Below are positions 52,450-61,246 of a DNA stretch of 64,000 nucleotides, piece after piece (positions within the stretch are counted from its first letter, which is position 1; each line of letters opens with the position of its first letter). The notes beneath the pieces were generated by a model, which saw nothing but the letters and a program-made list of their open reading frames with translations, did not search any database and was not told the DNA's origin. Position numbers and translations under genes: made by a program. The stretch spans positions 25,228-89,227 of the forward strand of contig JALOPI010000012.1 in assembly GCA_025453975.1 (NCBI GenBank). Reading direction: 5' to 3'. The stretch comes from Syntrophobacteraceae bacterium (lineage in GTDB: Bacteria; Desulfobacterota; Syntrophobacteria; Syntrophobacterales; Syntrophobacteraceae).

Positions 52450-54969
52450 ATGAAGCTGCGAAGACTGTGGATGATGACCGCGATGATGGCGGCGACGTTT
52501 TTCGTCGTGCCGCCCGGCTCCAGTGCACAAAACCATCGAGCCTCCCTGGAGCTCGATCTCCTGAGGATGAGCGACGGGCGGGGCCGCATCTCCAGGGATG
52601 CCCACGACGGCCGCGTGCGGTTTTTCGGGGCCGACCGGAAGGGTGCCGTGCCACCCGAGGGGAAAGCCAGGCCGTCGTCGGCCGTGGAGGCCGGCGAAGG
52701 ATTCCTGTCCCGCTACGGGAGGCTCTTTGGCCTGCGTGAGCCGTCCCGTGAGCTTCGAGCCGATCAGGTGAGGAAGACGAGGGATGACCGGTCCATCATC
52801 CGCTATCAGCAGCACCACGAAGGAGTGCCGGTGGTCGGAGGGGAGCTGATCGTGCAGACCACGGGACCTGATAACCGTGTGCTTTTGGCGGGAGGCAAAA
52901 TCGCGGCGGACCTCGGTTTGAATGTGGTTCCCAGGATCACGCCCTTCGATGCCCAGGCGACGGCCCTTGCGGGGGTGGCCAAGCATCATGGGATGGAGGA
53001 GGACCGTTTTTCGGTGACGGAGCCGGAATTGTGGGTGTACGATCCGAAGGTCCTCGGAGGGCCTGGAGGAACACCCTGTCTGGTTTGGAAGATGGAAGTC
53101 CTGCCCCGGGAGACCTTGCCCATTCGGGAATGGGTGCTGGTCGATGCCCTCCGTGGAGGTCTGGCCCTCCATTTCAACCAGTCGACCCTGGCCCTGAGTC
53201 GCAGGGTGTATGATGCCCGAGGTCTGGAGACCCTTCCCGGAGAGCTGGTCCGGTCCGAAAGCCAGCCCGCGACCGGCGATGGCGATGCCGACGACGCGTA
53301 CCGCTTCATGGGGAGCACCTACGACTTCTATTTCGATCAGCACCACCGCGACAGCATCAACAACGCCGGAATGATCCTGCAGGCGACCGTCAACTATGGT
53401 GTCGGCTATGCCAATGCGTTCTGGGACGGCACGCGGATGGTTTTCGGACAGGGCTTCGTGGCCGATGACGTGGTCGCCCACGAGCTGACCCACGGGGTGA
53501 CGGAGCACGAATCCCGCCTCTTCTACTATTACCAGTCGGGTGCCATCAACGAGGCCCTTTCGGACATTTGGGGAGAATTCGTCGATCTGACCAACGGCGC
53601 CGGAAACGACTCCGACGCCGCGCGCTGGCTGGTGGGTGAGGATCTCCCCATGGGACCCATCCGAAACATGAGGAGCCCGAGCCAGTTCGGCCAGCCCGAA
53701 AGGATGGGGGATTCAAGCTCCTACTACTGTGGAACGGGAGACAACGGCGGGGTCCACGTCAACTCCAGCATAGCCGCCAAGGTTGCGGTGCTCTTGACGG
53801 ACGGAGGAGCTTTCAATGGTTACTCGATCCAGAAGCTTTCGGGCGGCATCCCCATGGTGGCGGGCCTGTTCTACGAAGTGCAGGCCAACCTGCTGACTTC
53901 GGCCTCGGACTACCAGGATCTCGCCAACGCGCTGATCCAGGCGGCGGACAACCTGGGACTTGGCGTCTCGGACCGGCAGGCGGTGCTGAATGCGGTCGAC
54001 GCCGTGGAGATGGGCCTGCAGCCCGCGGGATGCCCCAGTACGGATGCCCCGGACCCCATCTGCTCCGCGGGTGACACGAAGGTTCTCTTTGACGACAACC
54101 TCGAGAATCCCGCCGCTGGCAACTGGCGGGCTTCCTCGTCCCAGGCGCCCTGGTACTACCCCCCCCGCGACAACCCCTATGCTTTTGACGCCACCTACGC
54201 CACCAGCGGCATCCACAATCTTTGGGGGGACAACGTCGACCGTGTCGGCGATTACTCGATGGCCATGAGCCGCAGCGTGGTCCTCCCGACCAGGGGCTCA
54301 TTCTACCTGCAGTTCAATCATGCCTATGGATTCGAGGCCAGTTCCACGCCCGGCGTCGGCTTCGACGGGGGTGTCGTGGAGTACAGCGTGGACGGCGGGA
54401 TCAAATGGGCCGATGCGGGGCCGTTCTTCACTCACAACGGCTACACCCGTACCCTGTCCTCAGGCTATGATAATCCCCTGAAGGGGCGGATGGCTTTTTC
54501 CGGGGCCAGTCGCGGCTACCTCACCTCCCGGCTGGATGTCTCGTCCCTGGCGGGGCAGAGCGTGCGTTTCCGCTTCAGGATCGGCACCGACAGCTACGTG
54601 GGAGACTGGGGCTGGTTCATCGACGACATCCGGATCTTCGCCTGCGGCAGTGAAGGTCCATCCGGACAAATCTCCATCACCGCCCCAGCGGGAGGAGGGG
54701 CCTGGATGGCGGGAAAACGGCAGACCCTCTCCTGGACTGGTGCCCCTGAGTTCGGGAGGACCGTCCGCATTGAGCTCTGGAAAGGAAACAGCCTGGCCCG
54801 CCTCATTCGACGAGTGGCCCGCGTCAGGGCCGATGGAAGCGGCTCCATCGTCTGGGTGATCCCACGAAGGCAGCAGCCTGGAGACGACTACGGTATTCGC
54901 ATCACAGGAAGGACGGGTGGTGTCGGGGTGAGCGAAGCGCCTTTTTCCATCGTGCCTTATTCGCGCTGA
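52450..54969 (+). CDS. Secreted thermolysin-family (M4) metalloprotease with C-terminal beta domains
   Basis: An 839-aa exported enzyme. Signal peptide (KLRRLWMMTAMMAATFFVVPPGSSAQ), then FTP/PepSY-like propeptide regions (ELRADQVRKTRDDRSIIRYQQHHEGVPVVGGELIVQTT), then the catalytic domain: zinc motif HELTH near residues 344-348, third ligand Glu in INEALSDIWGEF, and HVNSSIAAK with the catalytic histidine. After about 530 come two accessory parts: a jelly-roll of about 200 residues (immune inhibitor A/MAM-like; GWFIDDIRIFACG) and a Kre9-like beta domain (ISITAPAGGGAWMAGKRQTLSW) of about 90. The start with GGGAGG is at ATG 52450; the ORF track adds 12 codons upstream. Confidence 0.9.
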   Translation: MKLRRLWMMTAMMAATFFVVPPGSSAQNHRASLELDLLRMSDGRGRISRDAHDGRVRFFGADRKGAVPPEGKARPSSAVEAGEGFLSRYGRLFGLREPSRELRADQVRKTRDDRSIIRYQQHHEGVPVVGGELIVQTTGPDNRVLLAGGKIAADLGLNVVPRITPFDAQATALAGVAKHHGMEEDRFSVTEPELWVYDPKVLGGPGGTPCLVWKMEVLPRETLPIREWVLVDALRGGLALHFNQSTLALSRRVYDARGLETLPGELVRSESQPATGDGDADDAYRFMGSTYDFYFDQHHRDSINNAGMILQATVNYGVGYANAFWDGTRMVFGQGFVADDVVAHELTHGVTEHESRLFYYYQSGAINEALSDIWGEFVDLTNGAGNDSDAARWLVGEDLPMGPIRNMRSPSQFGQPERMGDSSSYYCGTGDNGGVHVNSSIAAKVAVLLTDGGAFNGYSIQKLSGGIPMVAGLFYEVQANLLTSASDYQDLANALIQAADNLGLGVSDRQAVLNAVDAVEMGLQPAGCPSTDAPDPICSAGDTKVLFDDNLENPAAGNWRASSSQAPWYYPPRDNPYAFDATYATSGIHNLWGDNVDRVGDYSMAMSRSVVLPTRGSFYLQFNHAYGFEASSTPGVGFDGGVVEYSVDGGIKWADAGPFFTHNGYTRTLSSGYDNPLKGRMAFSGASRGYLTSRLDVSSLAGQSVRFRFRIGTDSYVGDWGWFIDDIRIFACGSEGPSGQISITAPAGGGAWMAGKRQTLSWTGAPEFGRTVRIELWKGNSLARLIRRVARVRADGSGSIVWVIPRRQQPGDDYGIRITGRTGGVGVSEAPFSIVPYSR

Positions 54970-55171
54970 TCTCTTTCCGCGCAATGGGAGTCCCAGACTG
55001 CCCGGCGCGTGAAGGGGAGTCTCGCGACCTGTCCCGTCGGGGGCGGCCCGTCATTTGCCCAAGGCCGTCCCGCCCGCCGTGGCGCGATCTGGTGGAAGAC
55101 ATCACTCCGATGGATGCGATGCGGGATTGGAGATGCTGGGCGCGGGATCCCGTCGGCAGGTGTCTTGAAGA

Positions 55172-55188
55172 GGGAGCATCCCGCTCCC
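55172..55188. terminator. Stem-loop between the protease gene and uppP
   Basis: GGGAGC-N5-GCTCCC in the 268-bp space between convergent genes, with AT following (ATTTC). Likely a weak shared terminator. Confidence 0.35.
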
Positions 55189-55237
55189 ATTTCAGACCGG
55201 TGCTGCCCTTATCCCACCCGGCCCGGCGTGCAGCGAA

Positions 55238-56227
55238 TCAGATCCAGCCGCCCAGCATGAGGGCCGCCGCCAGGACGGCGATGCCGATTCTGTAGTACCC
55301 GAAAACCTCGAGCCCATGGCGGTTCAAATAACCCACCATCCATTTCACGGATATCACGGCGGAGAGGAAGGCCGTTACCAGGCCCAGGAGGAGAGCGAGG
55401 CTGCTGAAGGCTTCCAGCATCTCCCGCCCGTGCTTCAGGGCATCGAAGACGGTGGCGGCCCCCAGTGTCAGCACGCCCAGCAGGAAGCTGAACTCCACGG
55501 CAGCGGGCGTCGAGAGCCCCACCAGGACCCCTCCCAGAATGGTGGCCAGGCTGCGGCTCACCCCGGGCCACATGGCCAGGCATTGAATGAAGCCAATGAC
55601 CAGAGCCATCCGCACGTTCAGGGCGGAGAGGCCTGCGCCCCCGGAGGCGCGGGAGCGGCCCGACCGCCGCATGCGCTCAATCCAGAGGATCGCGACTCCA
55701 CCTGCCAGCCAGGCGAAGATGATGGGCCAGGGACCGAAAAGGTGTGCTTTGATGGTTTTGTGGAGGAGAAAGCCCAGGGCAGCCGCCGGCAGGAAAGCCG
55801 CCATCAGGTTGACGACCAGCCGAAGGCCCGGGGGGTCCCGCCCCAGGACGCCCAGGCACATCTGCCGGACTCGCTTGAGGTAAAGCCCGAGCACGGCGAC
55901 GATGGCGCCAGCCTGGATACATATGGCGTAGGCGTCGGCGGCATCCTTGTCGTTTTGGGAGTGAGGATTCGAGGGGGTGCCGCCGGTGCCGATCCCCATG
56001 ATGCGCTGGGCCAGGAGCAGGTGCCCCGTCGAGCTCACGGGCAGGTATTCGGTCACTCCCTCGACGATCCCAAGCACCGCGGCCTGGAAATAGGTCATGC
56101 CTCCAGGGTCTCTGGCGACCTCCTGGGGAGGGGCCTGGGCAGCCGGCGGTTGAAGGCTCGGGACGCCCGTAGCCAGAAGGATCGACAGCCCGAGCAGAGC
56201 GATGTGCATTCGGCGAGGTGATGACAT
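55238..56227 (-). CDS. uppP: Undecaprenyl-diphosphate phosphatase UppP with N-terminal extension
   Basis: A 329-aa membrane enzyme that recycles undecaprenyl diphosphate to the monophosphate carrier for cell-wall synthesis. The catalytic motifs are EGVTEYLPVSSTGHLLLAQRI and PGVSRS. About eight hydrophobic segments are seen. Unlike the usual 265-280 aa form, which begins near MTYFQAAVLGIVEG, this one has about 43 extra residues with a hydrophobic stretch (RRMHIALLGLSILLATGVPSLQ) that looks like a signal peptide. AGGA precedes ATG 56227; the internal ATG at 56098 has a GGAGG only one base away, so the long form is preferred but not certain. Confidence 0.85.
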   Translation of the reverse strand: MSSPRRMHIALLGLSILLATGVPSLQPPAAQAPPQEVARDPGGMTYFQAAVLGIVEGVTEYLPVSSTGHLLLAQRIMGIGTGGTPSNPHSQNDKDAADAYAICIQAGAIVAVLGLYLKRVRQMCLGVLGRDPPGLRLVVNLMAAFLPAAALGFLLHKTIKAHLFGPWPIIFAWLAGGVAILWIERMRRSGRSRASGGAGLSALNVRMALVIGFIQCLAMWPGVSRSLATILGGVLVGLSTPAAVEFSFLLGVLTLGAATVFDALKHGREMLEAFSSLALLLGLVTAFLSAVISVKWMVGYLNRHGLEVFGYYRIGIAVLAAALMLGGWI

Positions 56228-56658
56228 TTCGTGTCCTGAGCAGGGTATCGATTGAAGGCGGAGGGGCGGCTTGAGCCTGCACCCGTGCGCGGCTCCGCCA
56301 TGCCATCCCGGTCCCCTCGGCGAACGAGAACAGCTTATAGCCTCATTGTGCTGCCGTGTCCATGGGCTCTCTACACCGAGATCGGCCCCCCTCGCCCCGG
56401 GATCGTGCAAAGGTCGGGGTTCCCATCCGGGAGGCAGGCTCTTATAAAGAGAGACTGATCGGTCGGAATGCTCCCGAGGATGTACAAGTGGCGCCTTTCA
56501 CTTCGTGTCCTCCCTTCGGCGCTCACAAACGGACTGCCAAGGAGGCTCCCCTGGTCATCGGCGCCGGCAGACCCGGGATGGGAGTCACGGGCCGGATGGT
56601 GGAGGGTGCCATGGGGTGTGCCAGCGAGAATCCGCATTCTAATGAGGCAAAGGTAACG
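56228..56658. other. 431-bp divergent region between uppP and the CysRS-like gene
   Basis: No gene. A TATAAA box at 56444-56449 lacks a good -35. The sequence has scattered short repeats but I see neither a T-box leader nor another riboswitch. ORF-track starts here for the CysRS-like gene (56356) lack family support. Confidence 0.4.
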
Positions 56659-57918
56659 ATGAAGAGCGTGCTGAGATTGTACAACACCATGTCACGAAGC
56701 AAGGAAGTGTTCGTGCCGCGCAGCTCGACCGGAGTCAAGATGTTCACCTGTGGACCTTCCGTTTACCGCAGACCGCACGTGGGCAACTATCGGACCTTCG
56801 TCTGGGAGGACCTGCTGCTCCGATACCTGCGTCATCTGGGCTACTCCGTGGAGAGGGTGATCAACCTGACGGACATCGAGGACAAAGCCATCGCCGAAGC
56901 GGGACGACATGAAGTGAACGTCGGGCAGCTCACCGGCGAAGTGGTGGATCGTTTCCTGGATGAGTGCCGCCGGCTGCGGATCGATCTCCCTGGCATCATT
57001 CCCCGCTCTTCGACATCGGTGGACCAGGCTGTCGAGCTGATCAAAGTTCTGCTCCACAAGGGTTATGCCTACCGGCATGGCGGGGATATCTTCTTCGATC
57101 CCCTCAAATACGACGGGTTTGGAAGACTGTTCGGACTGGACATGAGCCGCTGGCCCAGCCAGAAGCGACGGTTCAGGCGCGACACCTATCCCGGGAGGCG
57201 CTGGAACCTGGGGGACTTCATCCTTTGGCATGGGGAGAAGAAAGGGGTGGAACCGGTCTGGAGCACCGAGATCGGCCGGGGGAGACCCGCCTGGAACATA
57301 CAGGATCCTGCCATGATCACCAAGCACCTTGGCTTCTCCCTCGACATCTGCTGCGGGGGGATCGACAATCTCTATCGCCACCACGATTACAACCTGGCAG
57401 TGGTCGAAGCCTCGTCGGGAGTCGATTTGGCCCGCTTCTGGATTCATGGTGAGCACCTCCTGTCCCGCGGCAGGAAAATGTCCAAAAGTATCGGCAACAT
57501 TGTCTATGTGGAGGATCTGGTCCAGGGAGACTTCACCGCGGATCACCTGAGATTTTTCCTGCTTTACGGACACCATCGCAAGAGGGTCAATCTGCTGCCC
57601 TCCAGCTTCGAGAAGACCGCGGCACGGCTCGACGATCTGAGACGCCGGGTGGATCTGCTGCTTTCGGACACCTTGCCGATGGGCCTGGAAGCCCTGCCTC
57701 AGGGGGATCCGGCCGGGTCCCTCATCGATGATTTCAACGATCGAATGAACGATGACCTGGATGCGCGGTCCGCCATCGACTCCCTGTTCTGCAATCTGGA
57801 TCGCCTGGAGACCATGCGGAGCAATGGTCTTCTGGCGGCTCGGGGGCGCGATGGGGTCAGGGCGGCCCTGGAGCGCATCGACGAGGTGATTCAATGCATT
57901 TTTGAGGTGCGGGAATGA
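56659..57918 (+). CDS. Cysteinyl-tRNA synthetase-like protein with altered zinc site
   Basis: A 419-aa class I synthetase fold protein. The HIGH motif is PHVGNYRT within CGPSVYRRPHVGNYRT, and the KMSKS loop is intact (RKMSKSIGN). Overall it follows CysRS closely (LYNTMSRSKEVFVP, VINLTDIEDKAI, GRPAWNIQDPAM, LDICCGGIDNLYRHHDYN). Two of the four zinc ligands that read cysteine in E. coli CysRS (C28, C209, H234, E238) are changed: C28 is kept (TCGP), C209 is Asp (WNIQDP for WHIEC), H234 is kept, E238 is Asn (HHDYN for HHENE). The C-terminal anticodon-binding part is much shortened. It is probably not the housekeeping CysRS. AAAGGT precedes the start. Confidence 0.85.
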   Translation: MKSVLRLYNTMSRSKEVFVPRSSTGVKMFTCGPSVYRRPHVGNYRTFVWEDLLLRYLRHLGYSVERVINLTDIEDKAIAEAGRHEVNVGQLTGEVVDRFLDECRRLRIDLPGIIPRSSTSVDQAVELIKVLLHKGYAYRHGGDIFFDPLKYDGFGRLFGLDMSRWPSQKRRFRRDTYPGRRWNLGDFILWHGEKKGVEPVWSTEIGRGRPAWNIQDPAMITKHLGFSLDICCGGIDNLYRHHDYNLAVVEASSGVDLARFWIHGEHLLSRGRKMSKSIGNIVYVEDLVQGDFTADHLRFFLLYGHHRKRVNLLPSSFEKTAARLDDLRRRVDLLLSDTLPMGLEALPQGDPAGSLIDDFNDRMNDDLDARSAIDSLFCNLDRLETMRSNGLLAARGRDGVRAALERIDEVIQCIFEVRE

Positions 57919-57937
57919 GAATGCCAGGGGTGGACCG

Positions 57938-58681
57938 ATGATGGACGAGGGTAGGGGGGATGCCCGGCTGCCAGGGGGCCTGGTGCAGGTGGCGGGCATT
58001 CTGGACATGGGCGAAGCCCGTCTGCTTCTGGAGGCGGGGGCGCACCTTCTGGGTTTTCCCCTCGGTCTGGACTTCCACGAAGAGGACATCCCCTGGGTCG
58101 AGGTGGCGCGAATCGTGAGGGTTTTGGGGCTGGAGCGGAGCGGGGTCCTGATCACGTACCTGAGTTGGCCGGGGGACATTCTTGAGCTGGTACGGCGGAT
58201 TGGGGTCCGAACGGTGCAGCTCCACGGAGCCGTGAGCGTGGAGTGTGTCCGTGAGCTGCGGCGGCTCATGCCGGAGCTGGTGGTCATCAAGAGTCTCATC
58301 GTGCGCGAGGGCGGCCTGGGCGGCTTGCTGGATGAGATGAGAGCGCTCGAATCTCGGGTGGATGCCTTCATCACGGATACCTTCGATCCCGAGACGGGGG
58401 CTTCCGGAGCCACGGGAATGACCCACGACTGGCAGGTCAGCCGGAGGCTGCGGGAGGCCACCTCAAAGCCCTTGATTCTCGCCGGGGGGCTGACCCCGCA
58501 AAACGTGCGCGAGGCGATCCTCGCCGTCGAGCCGCATGGCGTCGACGCTCACACAGGGCTGGAAGGCCCTGGCGGCCGAAAGGATCCTTGGAAAGTGAAA
58601 GCCTTCGTCGCCCAGGCGAAGCGAGGCTTTGCAGAATTACGGGCTTCCATGGAGGCTCATGTCCCCGAACCCTCATCGTAA
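57938..58681 (+). CDS. TrpF-like (phosphoribosylanthranilate isomerase) paralog
   Basis: A 247-aa TIM-barrel protein that aligns with TrpF: VQVAGILDMGEARLLLEAGAHLLGFPL for VKICGITxxEDAxxAxxxGADxxGFVF, VRTVQLHG, VDAFITDTFDPETGASGATGMTHDW for ILLDTxxPxxGGTGKTFDW, and LILAGGLTPQNVREAI. The general-base Cys (KICGI) is Ala here (QVAGI), and the substrate-binding SxRxIS segment is missing, while the general-acid Asp (TDTFD) is kept. It thus probably binds a phosphate compound but is unlikely to isomerise phosphoribosylanthranilate. Start 57938 has AGGGGTGGA upstream and lies 19 bp after the CysRS-like stop, so both are surely one operon. Confidence 0.8.
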   Translation: MMDEGRGDARLPGGLVQVAGILDMGEARLLLEAGAHLLGFPLGLDFHEEDIPWVEVARIVRVLGLERSGVLITYLSWPGDILELVRRIGVRTVQLHGAVSVECVRELRRLMPELVVIKSLIVREGGLGGLLDEMRALESRVDAFITDTFDPETGASGATGMTHDWQVSRRLREATSKPLILAGGLTPQNVREAILAVEPHGVDAHTGLEGPGGRKDPWKVKAFVAQAKRGFAELRASMEAHVPEPSS

Positions 58682-58893
58682 CCCCCACCGGTCCGGGGCC
58701 GGATCCGACAAAAGAGGTGCGCGACGAGCGCCGGCGCTTCCGCCATTAACGGACGTCTCTCGCCGGGTTTGCCGCGCGGTGCATGCATGAAGTCGCCTGG
58801 ATGCCTTCTCCGCTGCATTCGGACCCCGGCTGAGTTGAAATGTGCCGGCGGAAACGGGCTTGAGCCCCTGCCACATGCTCTTCGAGCGGGTTG

Positions 58894-59652
58894 TCATGCC
58901 AGTTGCGGCCGACCCTGGCGGGCCAGCAGCTTTTCCACCTCCGGAATGTCCTCCGGGGTGTCCACTCCGTGGGTCTCGTGGGCCGTGAGCCCCACCCGGA
59001 TGGCGTAGCCGTGCTCCAGGGCGCGGAGCTGCTCGAGCTTTTCGGCGTTTTCCAGGACCCCGGGGGAGAGCCTGGCAAAGACCCCCAGGAATCCGCGGCG
59101 ATAGGCGTAAAACCCCAGGTGCTTCAGGAACGCCGGCGGCGCGCCCGAGGGATCCCTCCAGAAGGGAAGGGGGGAGCGGGAGAAGTACAGGGCGAGCCCC
59201 TTCCCGTCGACCACCGCCTTCACCACATTGGGGTCCCTGTACTGAGCTTCGTCGCTGCTCGCAAAAGCCAGGGTGGCCATGGGACACGGGGGCGCCTCGA
59301 GGAGCGTCCGAACCAGGCCCTGGATCATGTCGGGGTGGACGAGGGGCTCATCCCCCTGGATGTTGACGACCACGTCGTCATCTTCCAGGCCCAGGATCCG
59401 GCAGGCCTCCTCCAGCCGGTCCGTGCCGCTGGCGTGGTGGGCTCCCGTCATGATGGCCCGGCCGCCGAACCGGCCCACGGCCGCCTCAATCCGACTGTCG
59501 TCCGTGGCCACGTAGACGGCGTCGAGGCAGGTCGCCAGAATGCAGCGTTCCTGAACGTGCTGGATCATGGGCCTGCCGGCGATCTCGGCCAGGGGTTTTC
59601 CCGGGAAACGGCTCGACGCATAGCGAGCCGGAATGATTCCAATGGTCCGCAT
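58894..59652 (-). CDS. kdsB: 3-deoxy-manno-octulosonate cytidylyltransferase (CMP-KDO synthetase)
   Basis: A 252-aa nucleotidyltransferase activating KDO with CTP for lipid A core synthesis. GIIPARYASSRFPGKPLAEIAGRPMIQHVQER is the signature N-terminus; DDSRIE, GTDRLEEA, VVNIQGDEP with the metal-binding Asp, and GFYAYRRGFL are conserved. The C-terminus LTAHETHGVDTPEDIPEVEKLL is typical. GGGAGGG lies six bases before the start at 59652. It is convergent with the TrpF-like gene. It implies a Gram-negative outer membrane with LPS. Confidence 0.95.
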   Translation of the reverse strand: MRTIGIIPARYASSRFPGKPLAEIAGRPMIQHVQERCILATCLDAVYVATDDSRIEAAVGRFGGRAIMTGAHHASGTDRLEEACRILGLEDDDVVVNIQGDEPLVHPDMIQGLVRTLLEAPPCPMATLAFASSDEAQYRDPNVVKAVVDGKGLALYFSRSPLPFWRDPSGAPPAFLKHLGFYAYRRGFLGVFARLSPGVLENAEKLEQLRALEHGYAIRVGLTAHETHGVDTPEDIPEVEKLLARQGRPQLA

Positions 59653-60431
59653 GGGGCTCCCTCCCATCCTGATGTTCAGGGTTGCCGGGGCCATTGAAGC
59701 CCCTCGGCCGTACATCCTATAGCAATCGTTCCCCGCTGTGAAACACTCCCTGCGAGGGCATGGATGCCATGGCCTGATTCAGAGACGCCAGGGGGACTTC
59801 CGAAAATTTCTCCTTGTCATTTCGTACGGAGCATGGCGAAGAGAGAAATTTCCAAGAGCCAATCACTTGCGAAGATCGAGAGTTTTCGTTTTCGGTCGAG
59901 ACGACGGTCCAGGAGAGCCTCCTGGACGGGCTCCCATGGGTGCGTGAATTCAATCGCAACGCGCCGGGGCTGGAACCCCACCCGGGAGCAGCACTTCCGC
60001 GCGGCTGGAGTGCGCCAATCGTGTCTGAAGAAAGGTCTCCGGAGACAGCGAGGATGTTTACCCCCGGCCCCTTTCCATCCGGCCCGAGGAAAACGGCCCG
60101 TCGGGATTCGCGGCTGGAAAAGAAAATTTGAGTCCCACTGCTGCGAAAGGGTATAAATGAATCCAGAAGGTTGGCATGACTTCAGCCGAGGAAGCTCACC
60201 CCGGTCGGGGGCGGCACCCCGTGAAGCCTCCTGCGGTCCCCCCTGGAGGAGGACACGAGGATTCGGCTGAACCGTGACGTCGACCTCAGATGGCGGGAGT
60301 GAGGATTTGCGCCCAGCCGTAACGGGAAGGTGATGATGTTGTTGGCTTGAGGTCTCGCCATATCCCACTCTCCAATGTTTTTGGAGGGAGACGGAACCTT
60401 GATCGACAGCATGGGAACAGGAGGAAGGGAG
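59653..60431. other. 779-bp region without a supported gene
   Basis: ORFs of 60-130 aa overlap here on both strands without ribosome binding sites or familiar content (for example 59814-60131). A conspicuous inverted repeat stands at 59802-59853. The sequence is somewhat less GC-rich than flanking genes, and looks like decayed or non-coding DNA. A possible promoter for the coiled-coil gene was not found. Confidence 0.4.
59802..59853. repeat. Inverted repeat around a short spacer
   Basis: GAAAATTTCTC (59802-59812) and GAGAAATTTCC (59843-59853) are inverted copies with one mismatch around a 30-nt spacer containing TGTCATTTCGTACGGAGC. The spacer and arms resemble a dispersed repeat of the type GTCATTTCGANCGNAGNGAGAAATCT known from some bacteria. 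This is one copy only; that it is such an element is inference. Confidence 0.4.
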
Positions 60432-61205
60432 ATGCCGAACGGTCAGTTGGCACAGCGCGTGGGCACCCTCGAGGAATACATGAAGGACCTGAGCTTCCAG
60501 GCGCTCCGGACCGAGCGCGAGCTTGCGCGCCTGAGCCAGGAGATGCGGGACTTCAAGGACGAGATGAAGGACTTCAAGAATGAGATGAAGGACTTCAAGG
60601 ACGAAATGCTCGAGTTCAAGGGTGAGATGAAGGACTTCAAGAACGAGATGAAGGACTTCAAGGATGAAATGAAGGACTTCAAGGACGAGATGCTCGAGTT
60701 CAAAGGGGAGATGAAGGACTTCAAGGACGAAATGAAGGACTTCAAGGACCAGGCCGAGCGGGACCGCCGGGATATGAATCGGAAGTGGGGCGAGCTGGCC
60801 AACAAGATGGGCACCATGGTGGAAGACATCGTGGCCCCCAACCTTCCCCGGGTGGCTCGCGAGCTGTTTGGCTGCGGCGAGCCCGAATGGTCGGGCATTC
60901 GCATGGTGCGGCGGCGTGGCGCCGACACCGTGGAAATCGATGCGCTGGTGGTGTGCGAGGGGCTGGTCCTCTTCAACGAGACCAAGAGCACCGTGTACAG
61001 CCGCGATGTGGACGATCTCCTGGTCAAGCTGGACCGCTTCGGCGATTTTTTTCCGGAATTCGCCCAGCGCAGGAGGGTCGGCGTTCTGGCCTCCCTGTAC
61101 ATCCCCGAAAGTATCGTGATCGCCGCCACCAGCCGGGGGATCCTGACCATGGGGATGAAAGACGACACCATGCAGATCCTCAACCCGGAGGCCGCCGCCC
61201 CGTGA
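60432..61205 (+). CDS. Coiled-coil protein with PD-(D/E)XK-type nuclease-like C-terminus
   Basis: A 257-aa protein. After an N-terminal helix (residues 1-35) come ten near-identical heptads of the form M-K-D-F-K-D-E (residues about 38-107), a predicted long charged coiled coil. The C-terminal 130 residues form a PD-(D/E)XK-like core: EIDALVVCEGLVLFNETKST gives the D...(E)xK pattern, then DVDDLLVKLDRF, RRVGVLASLYIPESI and a final strand. Related coiled-coil/DUF3782-type nucleases are known but their job is not. AGGAGG precedes ATG 60432 by seven bases; the ORF-track start at 60375 has no ribosome binding site. Confidence 0.75.
   Translation: MPNGQLAQRVGTLEEYMKDLSFQALRTERELARLSQEMRDFKDEMKDFKNEMKDFKDEMLEFKGEMKDFKNEMKDFKDEMKDFKDEMLEFKGEMKDFKDEMKDFKDQAERDRRDMNRKWGELANKMGTMVEDIVAPNLPRVARELFGCGEPEWSGIRMVRRRGADTVEIDALVVCEGLVLFNETKSTVYSRDVDDLLVKLDRFGDFFPEFAQRRRVGVLASLYIPESIVIAATSRGILTMGMKDDTMQILNPEAAAP
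60543..60752 (+). repeat. Ten tandem 21-bp repeats coding for heptads
   Basis: Ten consecutive 21-bp units, each ATGxxxGACTTCAAGGACGAG-like (e.g. ATGAAGGACTTCAAGGACGAG), inside the coiled-coil gene. Units 4 and 8 read MLEFKGE, and the block MKDFKNE-MKDFKDE-MLEFKGE recurs, so the array grew partly by multi-unit duplication. The repeats are nearly identical in DNA, so the array is likely to vary in length by slippage or recombination in units of seven amino acids, keeping the frame. Confidence 0.9.
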
Positions 61206-61246
61206 GCCGCCGCAAGCCGCCAACCTGTCATCCCACGGGGTCCTGA

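Noticed and set aside
59814-60131. 105-aa plus-strand ORF starting MSFRTEHGEE
   Set aside because: It begins in the GTCATTTCG-like repeat and has no ribosome binding site; probably non-coding.
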